DNA of 30,110 nt, from contig CAZOXG010000008.1 in NCBI GenBank assembly GCA_964583845.1, forward strand, positions 1-30,110. Direction: 5' to 3'. Shown piece by piece: positions 23,678 to 30,110 of the stretch. A program made the translations under genes and the position numbers. The DNA is from JBAWVR01 sp964583845. Its GTDB lineage: Bacteria; Patescibacteriota; Minisyncoccia; Phycocordibacterales; GWA1-40-21. The notes under the pieces are model-generated. The model saw only the letters and a list, made by a program, of their open reading frames with translations, searched no databases and was not told the origin of the DNA. Each line of letters begins with the position of its first letter. Position 1 is the first letter of the stretch.

Positions 23678-23950
23678 ATGGCAACAAAAAAAGCGGCGGG
23701 TACAACAAAAAACGGTAGAGACTCAAATCCAAGGTACTTGGGAGTCAAACTACATGATGGCGAAGTAGCTAAAGTTGGTTCAATTATCGTTCGTCAGCAA
23801 GGTCGCAAGATTCTCGCTGGTCAAAATGTTGGAGTAGGTAAAGATCATACTCTTTTTGCTCTTAAAGATGGTAAAGTTAAATTTGGTTCAAAACGTAAAA
23901 CTAGTTTTGACTCTAAAATCAAAACTTGTAAAACTGTTAGTATTGTCTAA
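23678..23950 (+). CDS. rpmA: 50S ribosomal protein L27
   Basis: A 90-residue L27 that lines the peptidyl-transferase region of the large subunit. The N-terminal tail ATKKAAGTTKNGRDSNPRYLG and the core GSIIVRQQGRKI, NVGVGKDHTLFALKDGKV match the family closely. The N-terminus begins directly with the mature-type sequence, without the cleavable extension seen in Firmicutes. rplU, the usual partner, is not adjacent. The ATG follows AAAAAATAA without a Shine-Dalgarno. Confidence 0.97.
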   Translation: MATKKAAGTTKNGRDSNPRYLGVKLHDGEVAKVGSIIVRQQGRKILAGQNVGVGKDHTLFALKDGKVKFGSKRKTSFDSKIKTCKTVSIV

Positions 23951-23956
23951 ATAAAA

Positions 23957-23986
23957 AAAACCGAGGTGTATACCTCGGTTTTTTAT
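23957..23986. terminator. Bidirectional terminator between rpmA and uvrC
   Basis: ACCGAGGT (23960-23967) pairs with ACCTCGGT (23972-23979), flanked by A and T runs on the two sides, so it serves both convergent genes. Confidence 0.9.
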
Positions 23987-25308
23987 ATCTCTTTTGGTAA
24001 GAAGTTTTTTCTAAGTTTTTTGCGATGTAGAGTAATAGCGAACCGGTGAGCCTCAGCGTTTATTCGCAATATTTCCTCTCGATGTATTTTTACAGTTCCC
24101 TGTCGGCCAATTATGGCTTTTGGGATATGATGTTCATCTTTTACAACCGACACCACGTCTATATTAAAACCTTTTTCTTTCAAAACTTTCTTTGCTACTT
24201 CTAACTGTCTTTGGTCACCATCCATGACAATTAGATTTGGTAAACCCCAAGTTAGGTGACCTAAACGTCGTGAAATAACCTCCTGCAAGGCTTTCAAATC
24301 ATCTCTGGAACTTTGTTTGATGTTAAATTGACGGTAATCATCTTTGGACAATTCTCCATTCACAGAGACGACCATGACGCCAATTTCCGCTTCGCCGGCA
24401 AGGTGAGCGATGTCATAGGCTTCGATACGGAAAGGTTGTTTTGACTTTCCCCTTCCCCCTCTGTCATCCTCGCGAATGCGGGGATCCAGGATTTTTGTAT
24501 TAAGACTTTCTCCGAGTCCTGGATTCCCGCCTGCGCGGGAATGACAAGAAAAAAGAGGATTGTCTTCTTTCTTTATCAACGCCACGTCCTGAATATGTTT
24601 CAAAGCAAAAATCGTCCGTTTTACCTTTTCGGCCTCTTCGAACTTTAGAGCTTTCGCCATCTTGTTCATTTCGCTCTCCAACTCAATCAATAGCTTATTT
24701 TTCTGAGCGGACAAAAAATATCTCAAGTGTCGAATATTTTTGGCGTAATCTTTTTTACTAATAAGACCAGCGCAGGTACCTGGGCACAAACCGATTTGAT
24801 AATTAAAACATGGTCTAACCTGACCAACTTTACACTCACTTCTAAAAGGAAATATTTTTCGAATAATATTCAAAGCTTCTTTCAAAAGCTGACCATGGGG
24901 AAATGGTCCAAACTTATCTAAAATTTTATAATCTACTTTTTCCAATTCCCTACCCCGCACAATCAAGACACGAGGAAAATCCTCTTTGGTAATAACAACA
25001 TAGTTATAGCTCTTATCATCCTTTTCTTTAGTATTATATTTCGGTTGATGTTTTTTGATTAGTGACGCTTCCAATATCAAAGCTTCTAAAACTGAGTCGG
25101 TAATCATAAAGTCTATCTTGTCTGTAAGTGAGACCATATCTACCAAAAGCGGTCCACGCGTCACAATTAAATCATTGGCAAAATAACTCTTCACGCGGTC
25201 ACGCAAAGAGGTCGCTTTACCAATATATAGAATCTGTGTACCTTTTTTAAAAAGGTAAACCCCAGGCTGGTCCGGCAAATTCTGTTTCTTTAAATCTTGA
25301 CTTATCAT
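23983..25308 (-). CDS. uvrC: Excinuclease ABC subunit C with an in-frame palindromic repeat and no C-terminal HhH
   Basis: UvrC makes the two incisions of nucleotide excision repair in complex with UvrB and damaged DNA. The N-terminal GIY-YIG nuclease (about 13-95: GVYLF...ILYIGKA...), the cysteine cluster Cys159/167/175/179 (iron-sulphur site), the UvrBC helix pair (about 205-240) and the RNase H-like nuclease (EAYDIAHL, VMDGDQRQL, AEAHRFAI with its His) are present. The protein has 441 residues and stops right after the AHRFAI...HRKKLRKN segment, so the tandem helix-hairpin-helix domain is absent. Residues about 255-283, between the UvrBC helices and the nuclease, are encoded by an 84-bp palindromic repeat. 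The promoter is TTGATT-17-TAATAT, 15 bases ahead of the ATG. Confidence 0.95.
   Translation of the reverse strand: MISQDLKKQNLPDQPGVYLFKKGTQILYIGKATSLRDRVKSYFANDLIVTRGPLLVDMVSLTDKIDFMITDSVLEALILEASLIKKHQPKYNTKEKDDKSYNYVVITKEDFPRVLIVRGRELEKVDYKILDKFGPFPHGQLLKEALNIIRKIFPFRSECKVGQVRPCFNYQIGLCPGTCAGLISKKDYAKNIRHLRYFLSAQKNKLLIELESEMNKMAKALKFEEAEKVKRTIFALKHIQDVALIKKEDNPLFSCHSRAGGNPGLGESLNTKILDPRIREDDRGGRGKSKQPFRIEAYDIAHLAGEAEIGVMVVSVNGELSKDDYRQFNIKQSSRDDLKALQEVISRRLGHLTWGLPNLIVMDGDQRQLEVAKKVLKEKGFNIDVVSVVKDEHHIPKAIIGRQGTVKIHREEILRINAEAHRFAITLHRKKLRKNFLPKEI
24462..24545 (-). repeat. 84-bp palindromic repeat pair inserted in frame in uvrC
   Basis: Two 30-bp arms face each other: 24462-24491 and 24516-24545, about four fifths identical in inverted orientation, around a 24-base middle. 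The left arm matches the intergenic copy at 8697-8726 at 29 of 30 bases. The length is 28 codons exactly and it has no stop in the uvrC frame. The peptide it encodes includes CHSRAGGNPG and ILDPRIREDD. Confidence 0.9.
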
Positions 25309-25323
25309 CGTATATTTGGTTTG

Positions 25324-25352
25324 ATATTAGCAAAAGAACTCTCACAAATCAA
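25324..25352 (-). promoter_or_regulatory. Promoter of uvrC
   Basis: On the minus strand TTGATT (25352-25347), a 17-base spacer and TAATAT (25329-25324). The leader would be about 8 bases with no Shine-Dalgarno. Confidence 0.7.
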
Positions 25353-25398
25353 CAACCGCCCTAAAGCATAATAATGCTCGGGCAAGAAAGGAATAAAC

Positions 25399-25818
25399 AT
25401 GAGCAACTTTATTTGGCTTGCGGGATTGTATTTAATTCAGCCCGTCGTTCTAATTGTTCTGGCCATTTTTCAGGATCAATTAATCAAGGATCACGTAAAG
25501 ATCTTTCGGTTTGACCCTGAAAAAAACCCAACCAAAATGGACTGGCTTGTCCTAATGGTTTGGGGTTTTGGTATGGCGATAGTGTCCACACTTTTCTACC
25601 CCGAGCTATTCAGAGCTCCGCCCGCAGTCTACCCGACAGCGTGTGAAGCTCCGGAAAAGATCGATAGGGCTTTTGTAGCTCTATTTGCGGGATGGTTCAT
25701 CTTCAAAGTCATCCTTAGGGTGTTGGATTACTATGACAAGCGCCATGCCAGAGTGTGCATGGTCGAGGGAATGATCTTCATTGGGATTTACAGTCTACTT
25801 TTCTTCTTGTTGGTCTAA
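25399..25818 (+). CDS. Orphan membrane protein, 139 aa, about four helices
   Basis: Hydrophobic segments lie near residues 5-25, 48-68, 92-110 and 120-139, separated by a charged loop (KIFRFDPEKNPTK) and a Pro/Cys-containing loop (PPAVYPTACEAPEK). No family is recognised. AAAGGA stands 6 bases before the ATG and a small AGCAT/ATGCT hairpin lies just ahead of it; a strong terminator follows. It is another isolated Shine-Dalgarno gene with higher GC than the neighbouring fic and uvrC genes. It is divergent from uvrC, with 90 bases between start codons. Confidence 0.75.
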   Translation: MSNFIWLAGLYLIQPVVLIVLAIFQDQLIKDHVKIFRFDPEKNPTKMDWLVLMVWGFGMAIVSTLFYPELFRAPPAVYPTACEAPEKIDRAFVALFAGWFIFKVILRVLDYYDKRHARVCMVEGMIFIGIYSLLFFLLV

Positions 25819-25824
25819 ACTAAT

Positions 25825-25863
25825 CAGGTCGCGAATCTCCATGAGATTCGCGACCTGTTTTTT
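25825..25863 (+). terminator. Terminator after the 25399 gene
   Basis: A perfect 14-bp stem (25825-25838 with 25844-25857) around 5 bases, followed by TTTTTT. Confidence 0.92.
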
Positions 25864-25915
25864 GTATTATTACACTTGAATAAACAAAAATTCATAAAAA
25901 GGTAAACAATGGTGA

Positions 25916-25945
25916 TTGTTTCAAAATTTATTTTTATAGTATAAT
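25916..25945 (+). promoter_or_regulatory. Promoter of the fic gene (leaderless geometry)
   Basis: TTGTTT (25916-25921), an 18-base spacer and TATAAT (25940-25945), 8 bases before the ATG. Confidence 0.75.
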
Positions 25946-25953
25946 AAAAACGT

Positions 25954-26994
25954 ATGGAAAAACTAGAACAAATCACTAATCAAGCTACAGACATCGTGAA
26001 ATCTGAGGAAGAACTTCGAGCCAAACAAACTGAAAAAATTGTCAGTTTTCTTGAAAAGATTGACGCTTATGATTATTTTAAAAATCTTTTATCTAATAAT
26101 ATCGAGAAACCCAATTTTAATGAGTTTGCAAATTTTCTTGTAAGAATCAACGGAATTGCAAGAAATATTCCTATTCACGAAAGAAACTTCGATGGTAAAA
26201 ACGTGCGTCTTGGTAGCGTTATAGGAGATACAACCGAAGTTCCAAATCATGAGGATAAAGAGAATTTACTTCGTCATGCTTACGAAGAAGGCTTGGCTAT
26301 AGATAACGAGGATTTAAAATATCTTTTGCCAGCCGTAATCAATGCTGTTCACCTTTTTAGCGATGGTAATGGTCGCACAAGTAGGATAATACACCTTTTA
26401 CTTAAAGGATATTCCTCAAAGGATGAATTTAATACTGAATTAAGAAATGCTCTCGGTACACTTGGCAGAACCGATTCTTTTGATATTAATCCAAGTTTAA
26501 TATTAGTAGAGCTTGGAAATATAGTATTAAAAAATAACGGTTGGATATTTGATAAAGGTATTTCAGAATTAGGAGAATTTAAACCTATAAAAAATAATAT
26601 AGCTTCAAGTGAAATTAGAGGATTAGATAAAGATAATTCATCTTATGAAATTGCGCAGAAATTTTTAGCTCATCAAGAAGTCGACGGTCCTTACGTACGC
26701 ACGGCCATATATTTAACATTGGGAGATACCGTTTCTGACTATATTAATTACTATGGTGACAAAAAAATTGCTAGGGTTTCACCCAAAAAGTTACTAGAGA
26801 CACTGAAGACGGAAGATTGGGAAAACATGATTAAGAATTATGATAAATTAAAAAAGGACCGGGTGGAAACTTTGGTAAAAGTATTTACCGAGCCAGAAAA
26901 GTACATCATTCAATCAGAAGGGGTTTCTGAAACCTTGAAGGATAATTTTATAAAACAAATATTAGCCAATCGGTTACAAATGACAGAAATCTAA
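25954..26994 (+). CDS. Fic-domain protein (probable AMP-transferase or related)
   Basis: A 346-residue protein. The Fic active-site motif is complete, HLFSDGNGRTSR at residues 133-144 (His133, Phe135, Asp137, Gly-Asn-Gly, Arg141, Arg144), preceded by a helical region and the flap-like GSVIGDTTEVPN (about 87-98). Fic enzymes usually transfer AMP from ATP to a hydroxyl side chain of a target protein. I see no clear inhibitory (S/T)xxxE(G/N) helix in the protein and no small antitoxin gene next to it. The C-terminal 150 residues are lysine-rich, helical and unassigned; they may choose the target. The gene is monocistronic with its own promoter and a long terminator. Confidence 0.87.
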   Translation: MEKLEQITNQATDIVKSEEELRAKQTEKIVSFLEKIDAYDYFKNLLSNNIEKPNFNEFANFLVRINGIARNIPIHERNFDGKNVRLGSVIGDTTEVPNHEDKENLLRHAYEEGLAIDNEDLKYLLPAVINAVHLFSDGNGRTSRIIHLLLKGYSSKDEFNTELRNALGTLGRTDSFDINPSLILVELGNIVLKNNGWIFDKGISELGEFKPIKNNIASSEIRGLDKDNSSYEIAQKFLAHQEVDGPYVRTAIYLTLGDTVSDYINYYGDKKIARVSPKKLLETLKTEDWENMIKNYDKLKKDRVETLVKVFTEPEKYIIQSEGVSETLKDNFIKQILANRLQMTEI

Positions 26995-27045
26995 AAAACA
27001 CAAAGCCGGGTTTCGCGGAGCGAAACCCGGCTTTGTGTTTTTCTT
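26995..27045. terminator. Long bidirectional terminator between fic and uvrA
   Basis: A stem of over 20 bp centred on CGCGGAGCG with A and T runs on opposite sides. It begins immediately after the fic stop codon and can also end leftward transcripts from uvrA. Confidence 0.92.
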
Positions 27046-27061
27046 TTACTTATACTATTCA

Positions 27062-27121
27062 CTATTTCTTCAAATGTTTTTTAAGGTAAGCTCCGGTATA
27101 TGATTTGGCATTATTAGCCAC
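27062..27121 (-). pseudogene. Duplicated scrap of the uvrA 3' end
   Basis: Read on the minus strand, these 60 bases encode VANNAKSYTGAYLKKHLKK and a stop. The true UvrA C-terminus is VARNEKSYTGKYLKKHLQK. Fifteen of 19 residues agree, including the stop position, but there is no start and no upstream coding sequence. It lies 58 bases beyond the real uvrA stop. Confidence 0.8.
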
Positions 27122-27158
27122 CCCGAAAAATAAATAATCAGAATTATTTACCTCGGGG
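27121..27158. repeat. Hairpin between uvrA and its duplicated tail
   Basis: CCCCGA (27121-27126) pairs with TCGGGG (27153-27158), and inside it AAATAAT (27132-27138) pairs with ATTATTT (27143-27149) around CAGA. No T run follows on the minus strand, so it is a doubtful terminator. Confidence 0.6.
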
Positions 27159-27179
27159 CGAGAAGTGCAAAAGTGTAAG

Positions 27180-29840
27180 TTATTTTTGTAAGTGTTTCTT
27201 TAAATATTTACCGGTATAGCTTTTTTCATTTCGAGCTACATCCTCCGGGGTTCCCTTGGCAATCACCTGGCCTCCCCTGTCACCACCCTCAGGTCCGATA
27301 TCGATGACATAGTCGGCGGATTTGATTAAGTCCAGATTGTGTTCAATGACCACGACAGTATTGCCGTTATCAACCAAAATCTGCAAAATCTCAATCAACT
27401 TTTTAACGTCTTCGTAATGCAAACCAATAGTTGGTTCATCCAAAACATACAAAGTTTTTTGTAGGAACGGACGATACAACTCGGCAGAAATTTTCACACG
27501 CTGAGCTTCACCACCAGAGAGAGTCGTCGCAGATTGACCAAGCTCTAAATAGCCCAAGCCCACATCATTCATAGTTTTCAAACGGTCAGAAATCGCTGGA
27601 AAATCTTTAAAAAATTCCAAGGCTTCCTCTACGGTCATCTTGAGCACATCATAAATATTCTTGCCATTATACTTCACCTCCAAAGTTTCCTTGGTAAATC
27701 TTTTACCACCACAAACATCACAAGGCACATAAACAGTCGGCAAGAAATGCATTTCCACTTCAATGGCACCATTACCTTCGCAAGCCTCACAACGACCACC
27801 TTTCACATTGAAAGAAAAGCGATTACTCTTCCAACCACGAGCTTGCGCCTCCACGGTACTCGCGAACAAATCACGTATAAAAGTAAATGAACCAGTATAA
27901 GTAGAAGGGTTAGAACGTGGAGTACGACCAATTGGAGATTGGTCAATCAAAATAGCGCGACCCAAATATTCAGAGCCCATGAACTCCTTACAATTATAAA
28001 CTTCTTTGGTACGATAACGTCGATCCAAACGTCCCTGCAAATTTTTATACAACAGTTCGTAAACCATGGACGACTTACCAGAACCGGAAACGCCAGAAAC
28101 ACAAACTAATTTACCAAGCGGAATATCCACATTCATATTTTTGATGTTGAAGATATTTCCCCCACGGATTTTGATTTCGCCTTTGGTTTGATCACGACGT
28201 TTTTTTGGTGTAGCAATTTGTTTGTCCCCACGCAAATAGTCCAAAGTCACTGAACCAGACTCATTTGTCTTATCAGTTAAAAGTTTATCTAAATAACCAG
28301 AAACCACTACATTGCCACCATGTACACCAGCACCCGGGCCAATATCCACGATATAATCAGAAGAATAGATAGTATCTTCATCATGTTCTACCACCACAAT
28401 CGTATTGCCCAAATCTCGCAAATGAAGCAAGGTTTTGATCAAGCGGTCATTATCACGACTATGCAAACCAATAGTCGGCTCATCTAAAACATACAGAGCC
28501 CCAACAAGACCGGAACCAAGCTGACTAGCCAAACGAATACGCTGAGCCTCACCACCAGAGAGAGTATGAGCGCGACGACTCAACTGCAAATACTCAATAC
28601 CAACGTTTAACATAAACTGCAAACGAGAATCAATTTCTTTGACGATAACTTTAGAAATTTCTTTTTCACGATCATCGAGTTCAATACTATCGATAAATTC
28701 TTTGGCATCCTTAATACTTTTATTTACAAAGTCAGTAATATTAAGACCACCTATTTTAATATGATAGGCTTCTTCGCGTAGACGGCCACCTTTACACTTT
28801 TCACAAGGTTCATCGCCAAAAATATGTTTAGTACCGAGACCATTACACTGCGGACAAGCCCCATAAGGCGAGTTGAAAGAGAAAAGACGTGGCTCAATTT
28901 CCGGGTAGGAATAACCATCATAAGGACACATGAATTTAACCGACATAATTTTCTCGCCAGCGGGAGTTTCGATTTTTAGCAAACCTTGGGATTCGTCGAT
29001 AGCTTTTTCTACCGCTTCACTTAGGCGCTCACGAGTCGCACCAAAATCTTTCTTATTCCCGCCTATGTGTCGGGCAGGCTTGAATTCACTCACAAAAAAT
29101 TCATCAACCAAAACATCGATATCGTGTTTCTTGGTTTTTGATAAAATAATTTGCTCACGAAGTTTCTTCATCTCGCCATCAATTTTTACCCACTCATAAC
29201 CTTTGCCGAGTAAATCATAAAGTAACTGATAGTATTCACCTTTACGACCAACGACGACTGGAGAGAAGATTTTAACGCGGGCTTCATTATAAGGAATACC
29301 TAAAACCGCCTTGTTTTCTTTGGCATAGTCGGCTGTGGTCACATTTTTGACAATCAATTCCAAAATTTCTTCGTTGGAAAGTTTTTTGATTTCGCGACCA
29401 CATTCTAAACAGTGTGGGCGACCAACACGAGCATAAAGAATACGGAGGTAGTCATAGATTTCGGTAATAGTCGCCACGGTGGAGCGAGGGTTGTTGGAGC
29501 GAGATTTTTGGTCTATGGAGATAGCGGGAGACAGACCGATGATTTCGTCCACATCTGGCTTTTGCATCTGTTTCAAAAACTGACGAGCATAGGAAGACAA
29601 AGATTCCACATAGCGACGCTGACCTTCGGCAAAGATAGTATCGAACGCCAAAGACGACTTGCCAGAACCGGACAAGCCTGTAAACGCCACCATCTTCCCT
29701 CTCGGCATTTCTACCGTGATATTTTTGAGGTTATTGGTGCGCGCACCGCGAACGATTATTTTATCTTCACCAGCCTTTACCAAAGCATTATAGCTTGGTC
29801 GACTGGTTACTTCATCTTTGTTTTTCTTTATTTTTTCCAT
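27180..29840 (-). CDS. uvrA: Excinuclease ABC subunit A
   Basis: The damage-recognition ATPase of nucleotide excision repair, 886 residues against about 940 usually. The first ATPase has Walker A GLSGSGKSS (55-63) and the signature LSGGEAQRIRLASQ; the second has GVSGSGKSS and LSGGEAQRVKISAE. The second zinc module CEACEGNG...CDVCGG is intact. In the first zinc module CPQCNGLG is joined to CEKCKGG by only about a dozen residues, where most bacteria have over 100. After DVLVDEFFVSE there are about 17 additional residues (FKPARHIGGNKKDFGAT) not found in the usual sequence, encoded by repeat-like DNA. An N-terminal extension of about 27 residues precedes the first strand. TAATAA lies 7 bases before the ATG. 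Confidence 0.96.
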   Translation of the reverse strand: MEKIKKNKDEVTSRPSYNALVKAGEDKIIVRGARTNNLKNITVEMPRGKMVAFTGLSGSGKSSLAFDTIFAEGQRRYVESLSSYARQFLKQMQKPDVDEIIGLSPAISIDQKSRSNNPRSTVATITEIYDYLRILYARVGRPHCLECGREIKKLSNEEILELIVKNVTTADYAKENKAVLGIPYNEARVKIFSPVVVGRKGEYYQLLYDLLGKGYEWVKIDGEMKKLREQIILSKTKKHDIDVLVDEFFVSEFKPARHIGGNKKDFGATRERLSEAVEKAIDESQGLLKIETPAGEKIMSVKFMCPYDGYSYPEIEPRLFSFNSPYGACPQCNGLGTKHIFGDEPCEKCKGGRLREEAYHIKIGGLNITDFVNKSIKDAKEFIDSIELDDREKEISKVIVKEIDSRLQFMLNVGIEYLQLSRRAHTLSGGEAQRIRLASQLGSGLVGALYVLDEPTIGLHSRDNDRLIKTLLHLRDLGNTIVVVEHDEDTIYSSDYIVDIGPGAGVHGGNVVVSGYLDKLLTDKTNESGSVTLDYLRGDKQIATPKKRRDQTKGEIKIRGGNIFNIKNMNVDIPLGKLVCVSGVSGSGKSSMVYELLYKNLQGRLDRRYRTKEVYNCKEFMGSEYLGRAILIDQSPIGRTPRSNPSTYTGSFTFIRDLFASTVEAQARGWKSNRFSFNVKGGRCEACEGNGAIEVEMHFLPTVYVPCDVCGGKRFTKETLEVKYNGKNIYDVLKMTVEEALEFFKDFPAISDRLKTMNDVGLGYLELGQSATTLSGGEAQRVKISAELYRPFLQKTLYVLDEPTIGLHYEDVKKLIEILQILVDNGNTVVVIEHNLDLIKSADYVIDIGPEGGDRGGQVIAKGTPEDVARNEKSYTGKYLKKHLQK
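29055..29080 (-). repeat. Possible repeat-derived insert in uvrA
   Basis: On the coding strand this stretch runs from CCTGCCCGAC to GGCGGGAAT. The first ten bases equal 3839-3848 in the intergenic repeat and the last nine equal part of the uvrC repeat arm. It sits exactly where UvrA has extra residues. Confidence 0.5.
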
Positions 29841-29871
29841 AATGTTTTTATTATTTTATTCACCCACTCTT

Positions 29872-30015
29872 CGTCATTGCGAGCGATTAAATTTTCTTCA
29901 CAGTACCCTGTGTTAGAAAATATGAGTACTCTGGCAGTGAAGCTTGATTCTTAAAAACCGACGTGGTAATCCAGCATTAAAGTCTGGACTGCTTCGTTTT
30001 TCGCTCGCAGAGACG
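29872..30015 (+). repeat. Structured palindromic repeat element, copy B (144 bp)
   Basis: The ends are CGTCATTGCGAGCG (29872-29885) and CGCTCGCAGAGACG (30002-30015), 12 of 14 matching in inverted orientation. Inside are the conserved hairpin at 29891-29921 and a CCAG/CTGG pair near 29969-29986, matching the layout of copy A at 2546-2790. It begins 31 bases upstream of the uvrA start codon, with the end ATGACG on the minus strand at a -35-like distance from TAATAA. Confidence 0.75.
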
Positions 30016-30110
30016 AAATTAATATGAATTAATTTCGTAAATACGCCCAATTCCCCTCGGGATTGCTCCCTAGGGGTCTATACGAACTTTGTAACTATAA
30101 CAGATTCTGG
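30016..30110. other. Window end, non-coding, partly structured
   Basis: A palindromic AATTAATATGAATTAATT is followed by a hairpin CCCCT/AGGGG (near 30053-30076) with an inner GGGA/TCCC stem. No gene can be supported; the structure may continue beyond the window. Confidence 0.5.

Noticed and set aside
25819..25953. An antitoxin gene next to fic
   Set aside because: The 135 bases hold only a terminator and the fic promoter; no reading frame of useful length.
29412..29954. Long plus-strand frame opposite the uvrA start
   Set aside because: Shadow of the conserved uvrA N-terminal coding sequence, running on into a repeat.
1..30110. CRISPR array, tRNA or rRNA genes, prophage
   Set aside because: No regularly spaced direct repeats, no tRNA arm sequences such as GGTTCGAATCC, and no phage structural or integrase genes were seen.

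Overview
The window looks like a piece of chromosome from an uncultivated, AT-rich member of the Candidate Phyla Radiation (Patescibacteria, most like Parcubacteria). This is inferred from gene content and style, not from a marker-gene search. The signs are compact, trimmed housekeeping proteins (AspRS without its GAD insert, UvrC without its C-terminal HhH pair, UvrA with a shortened first zinc module), many core genes whose start codon lies only 6-9 bases behind a -10 box, several short orphan proteins, and palindromic repeats of the 'GTCATTCCCGCG...GGAATCCAGGA' and 'CGTCATTGCGAGCGA' kinds.

Layout. 1-3815: end of a GNAT acetyltransferase, HIT hydrolase, tyrS, an orphan gene, a 245-bp structured repeat and trpS. 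3831-7528: repeat end, then two tandem ABC exporter half-transporters; the second is broken near its start by one extra A in an A7 run. 7572-10150: a ClpP-like serine protease on the minus strand shares an overlapping -35 region with a rightward leader whose 3' half is a near-textbook T-box antiterminator/terminator. Behind the leader lie a 51-codon zinc ribbon, one repeat arm and aspS. 10206-11954: S51 peptidase, GNAT and a zinc-finger-like orphan. 12058-18641: scpA-scpB, a kelch-like/VanY fusion, then mraY-ftsW-murG, i.e. chromosome segregation and peptidoglycan synthesis/trimming together. 18703-23554: a small membrane protein, a 400-base AT-rich gap ending in strong hairpins (possible small RNA), a leftward SLT-like lysozyme, three leftward orphan genes, a DEDDh exonuclease and a membrane protein with a Cys-containing tail domain. 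23678-29840: rpmA, uvrC (with an in-frame palindromic repeat), an orphan membrane protein, a Fic protein and uvrA (with a possible repeat-derived insert and a duplicated scrap of its 3' end). 29872-30015: a second copy of the structured repeat.

Three themes recur. (1) Palindromic repeats have entered intergenic regions and, in uvrC and probably uvrA, reading frames; two long copies share a hairpin with compensatory base changes. (2) There are two classes of gene: core genes with little or no 5' leader and no Shine-Dalgarno, and isolated orphan genes (1990, 7572, 11595, 20413, 21396, 22140, 25399) with strong Shine-Dalgarno sites, own terminators and mostly own promoters, and visibly higher GC. 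(3) Regulation by T-box attenuation appears in a lineage where I would not expect it.

All calls come from reading the sequence. No database, folding or alignment program was run, so homology statements rest on remembered family motifs.
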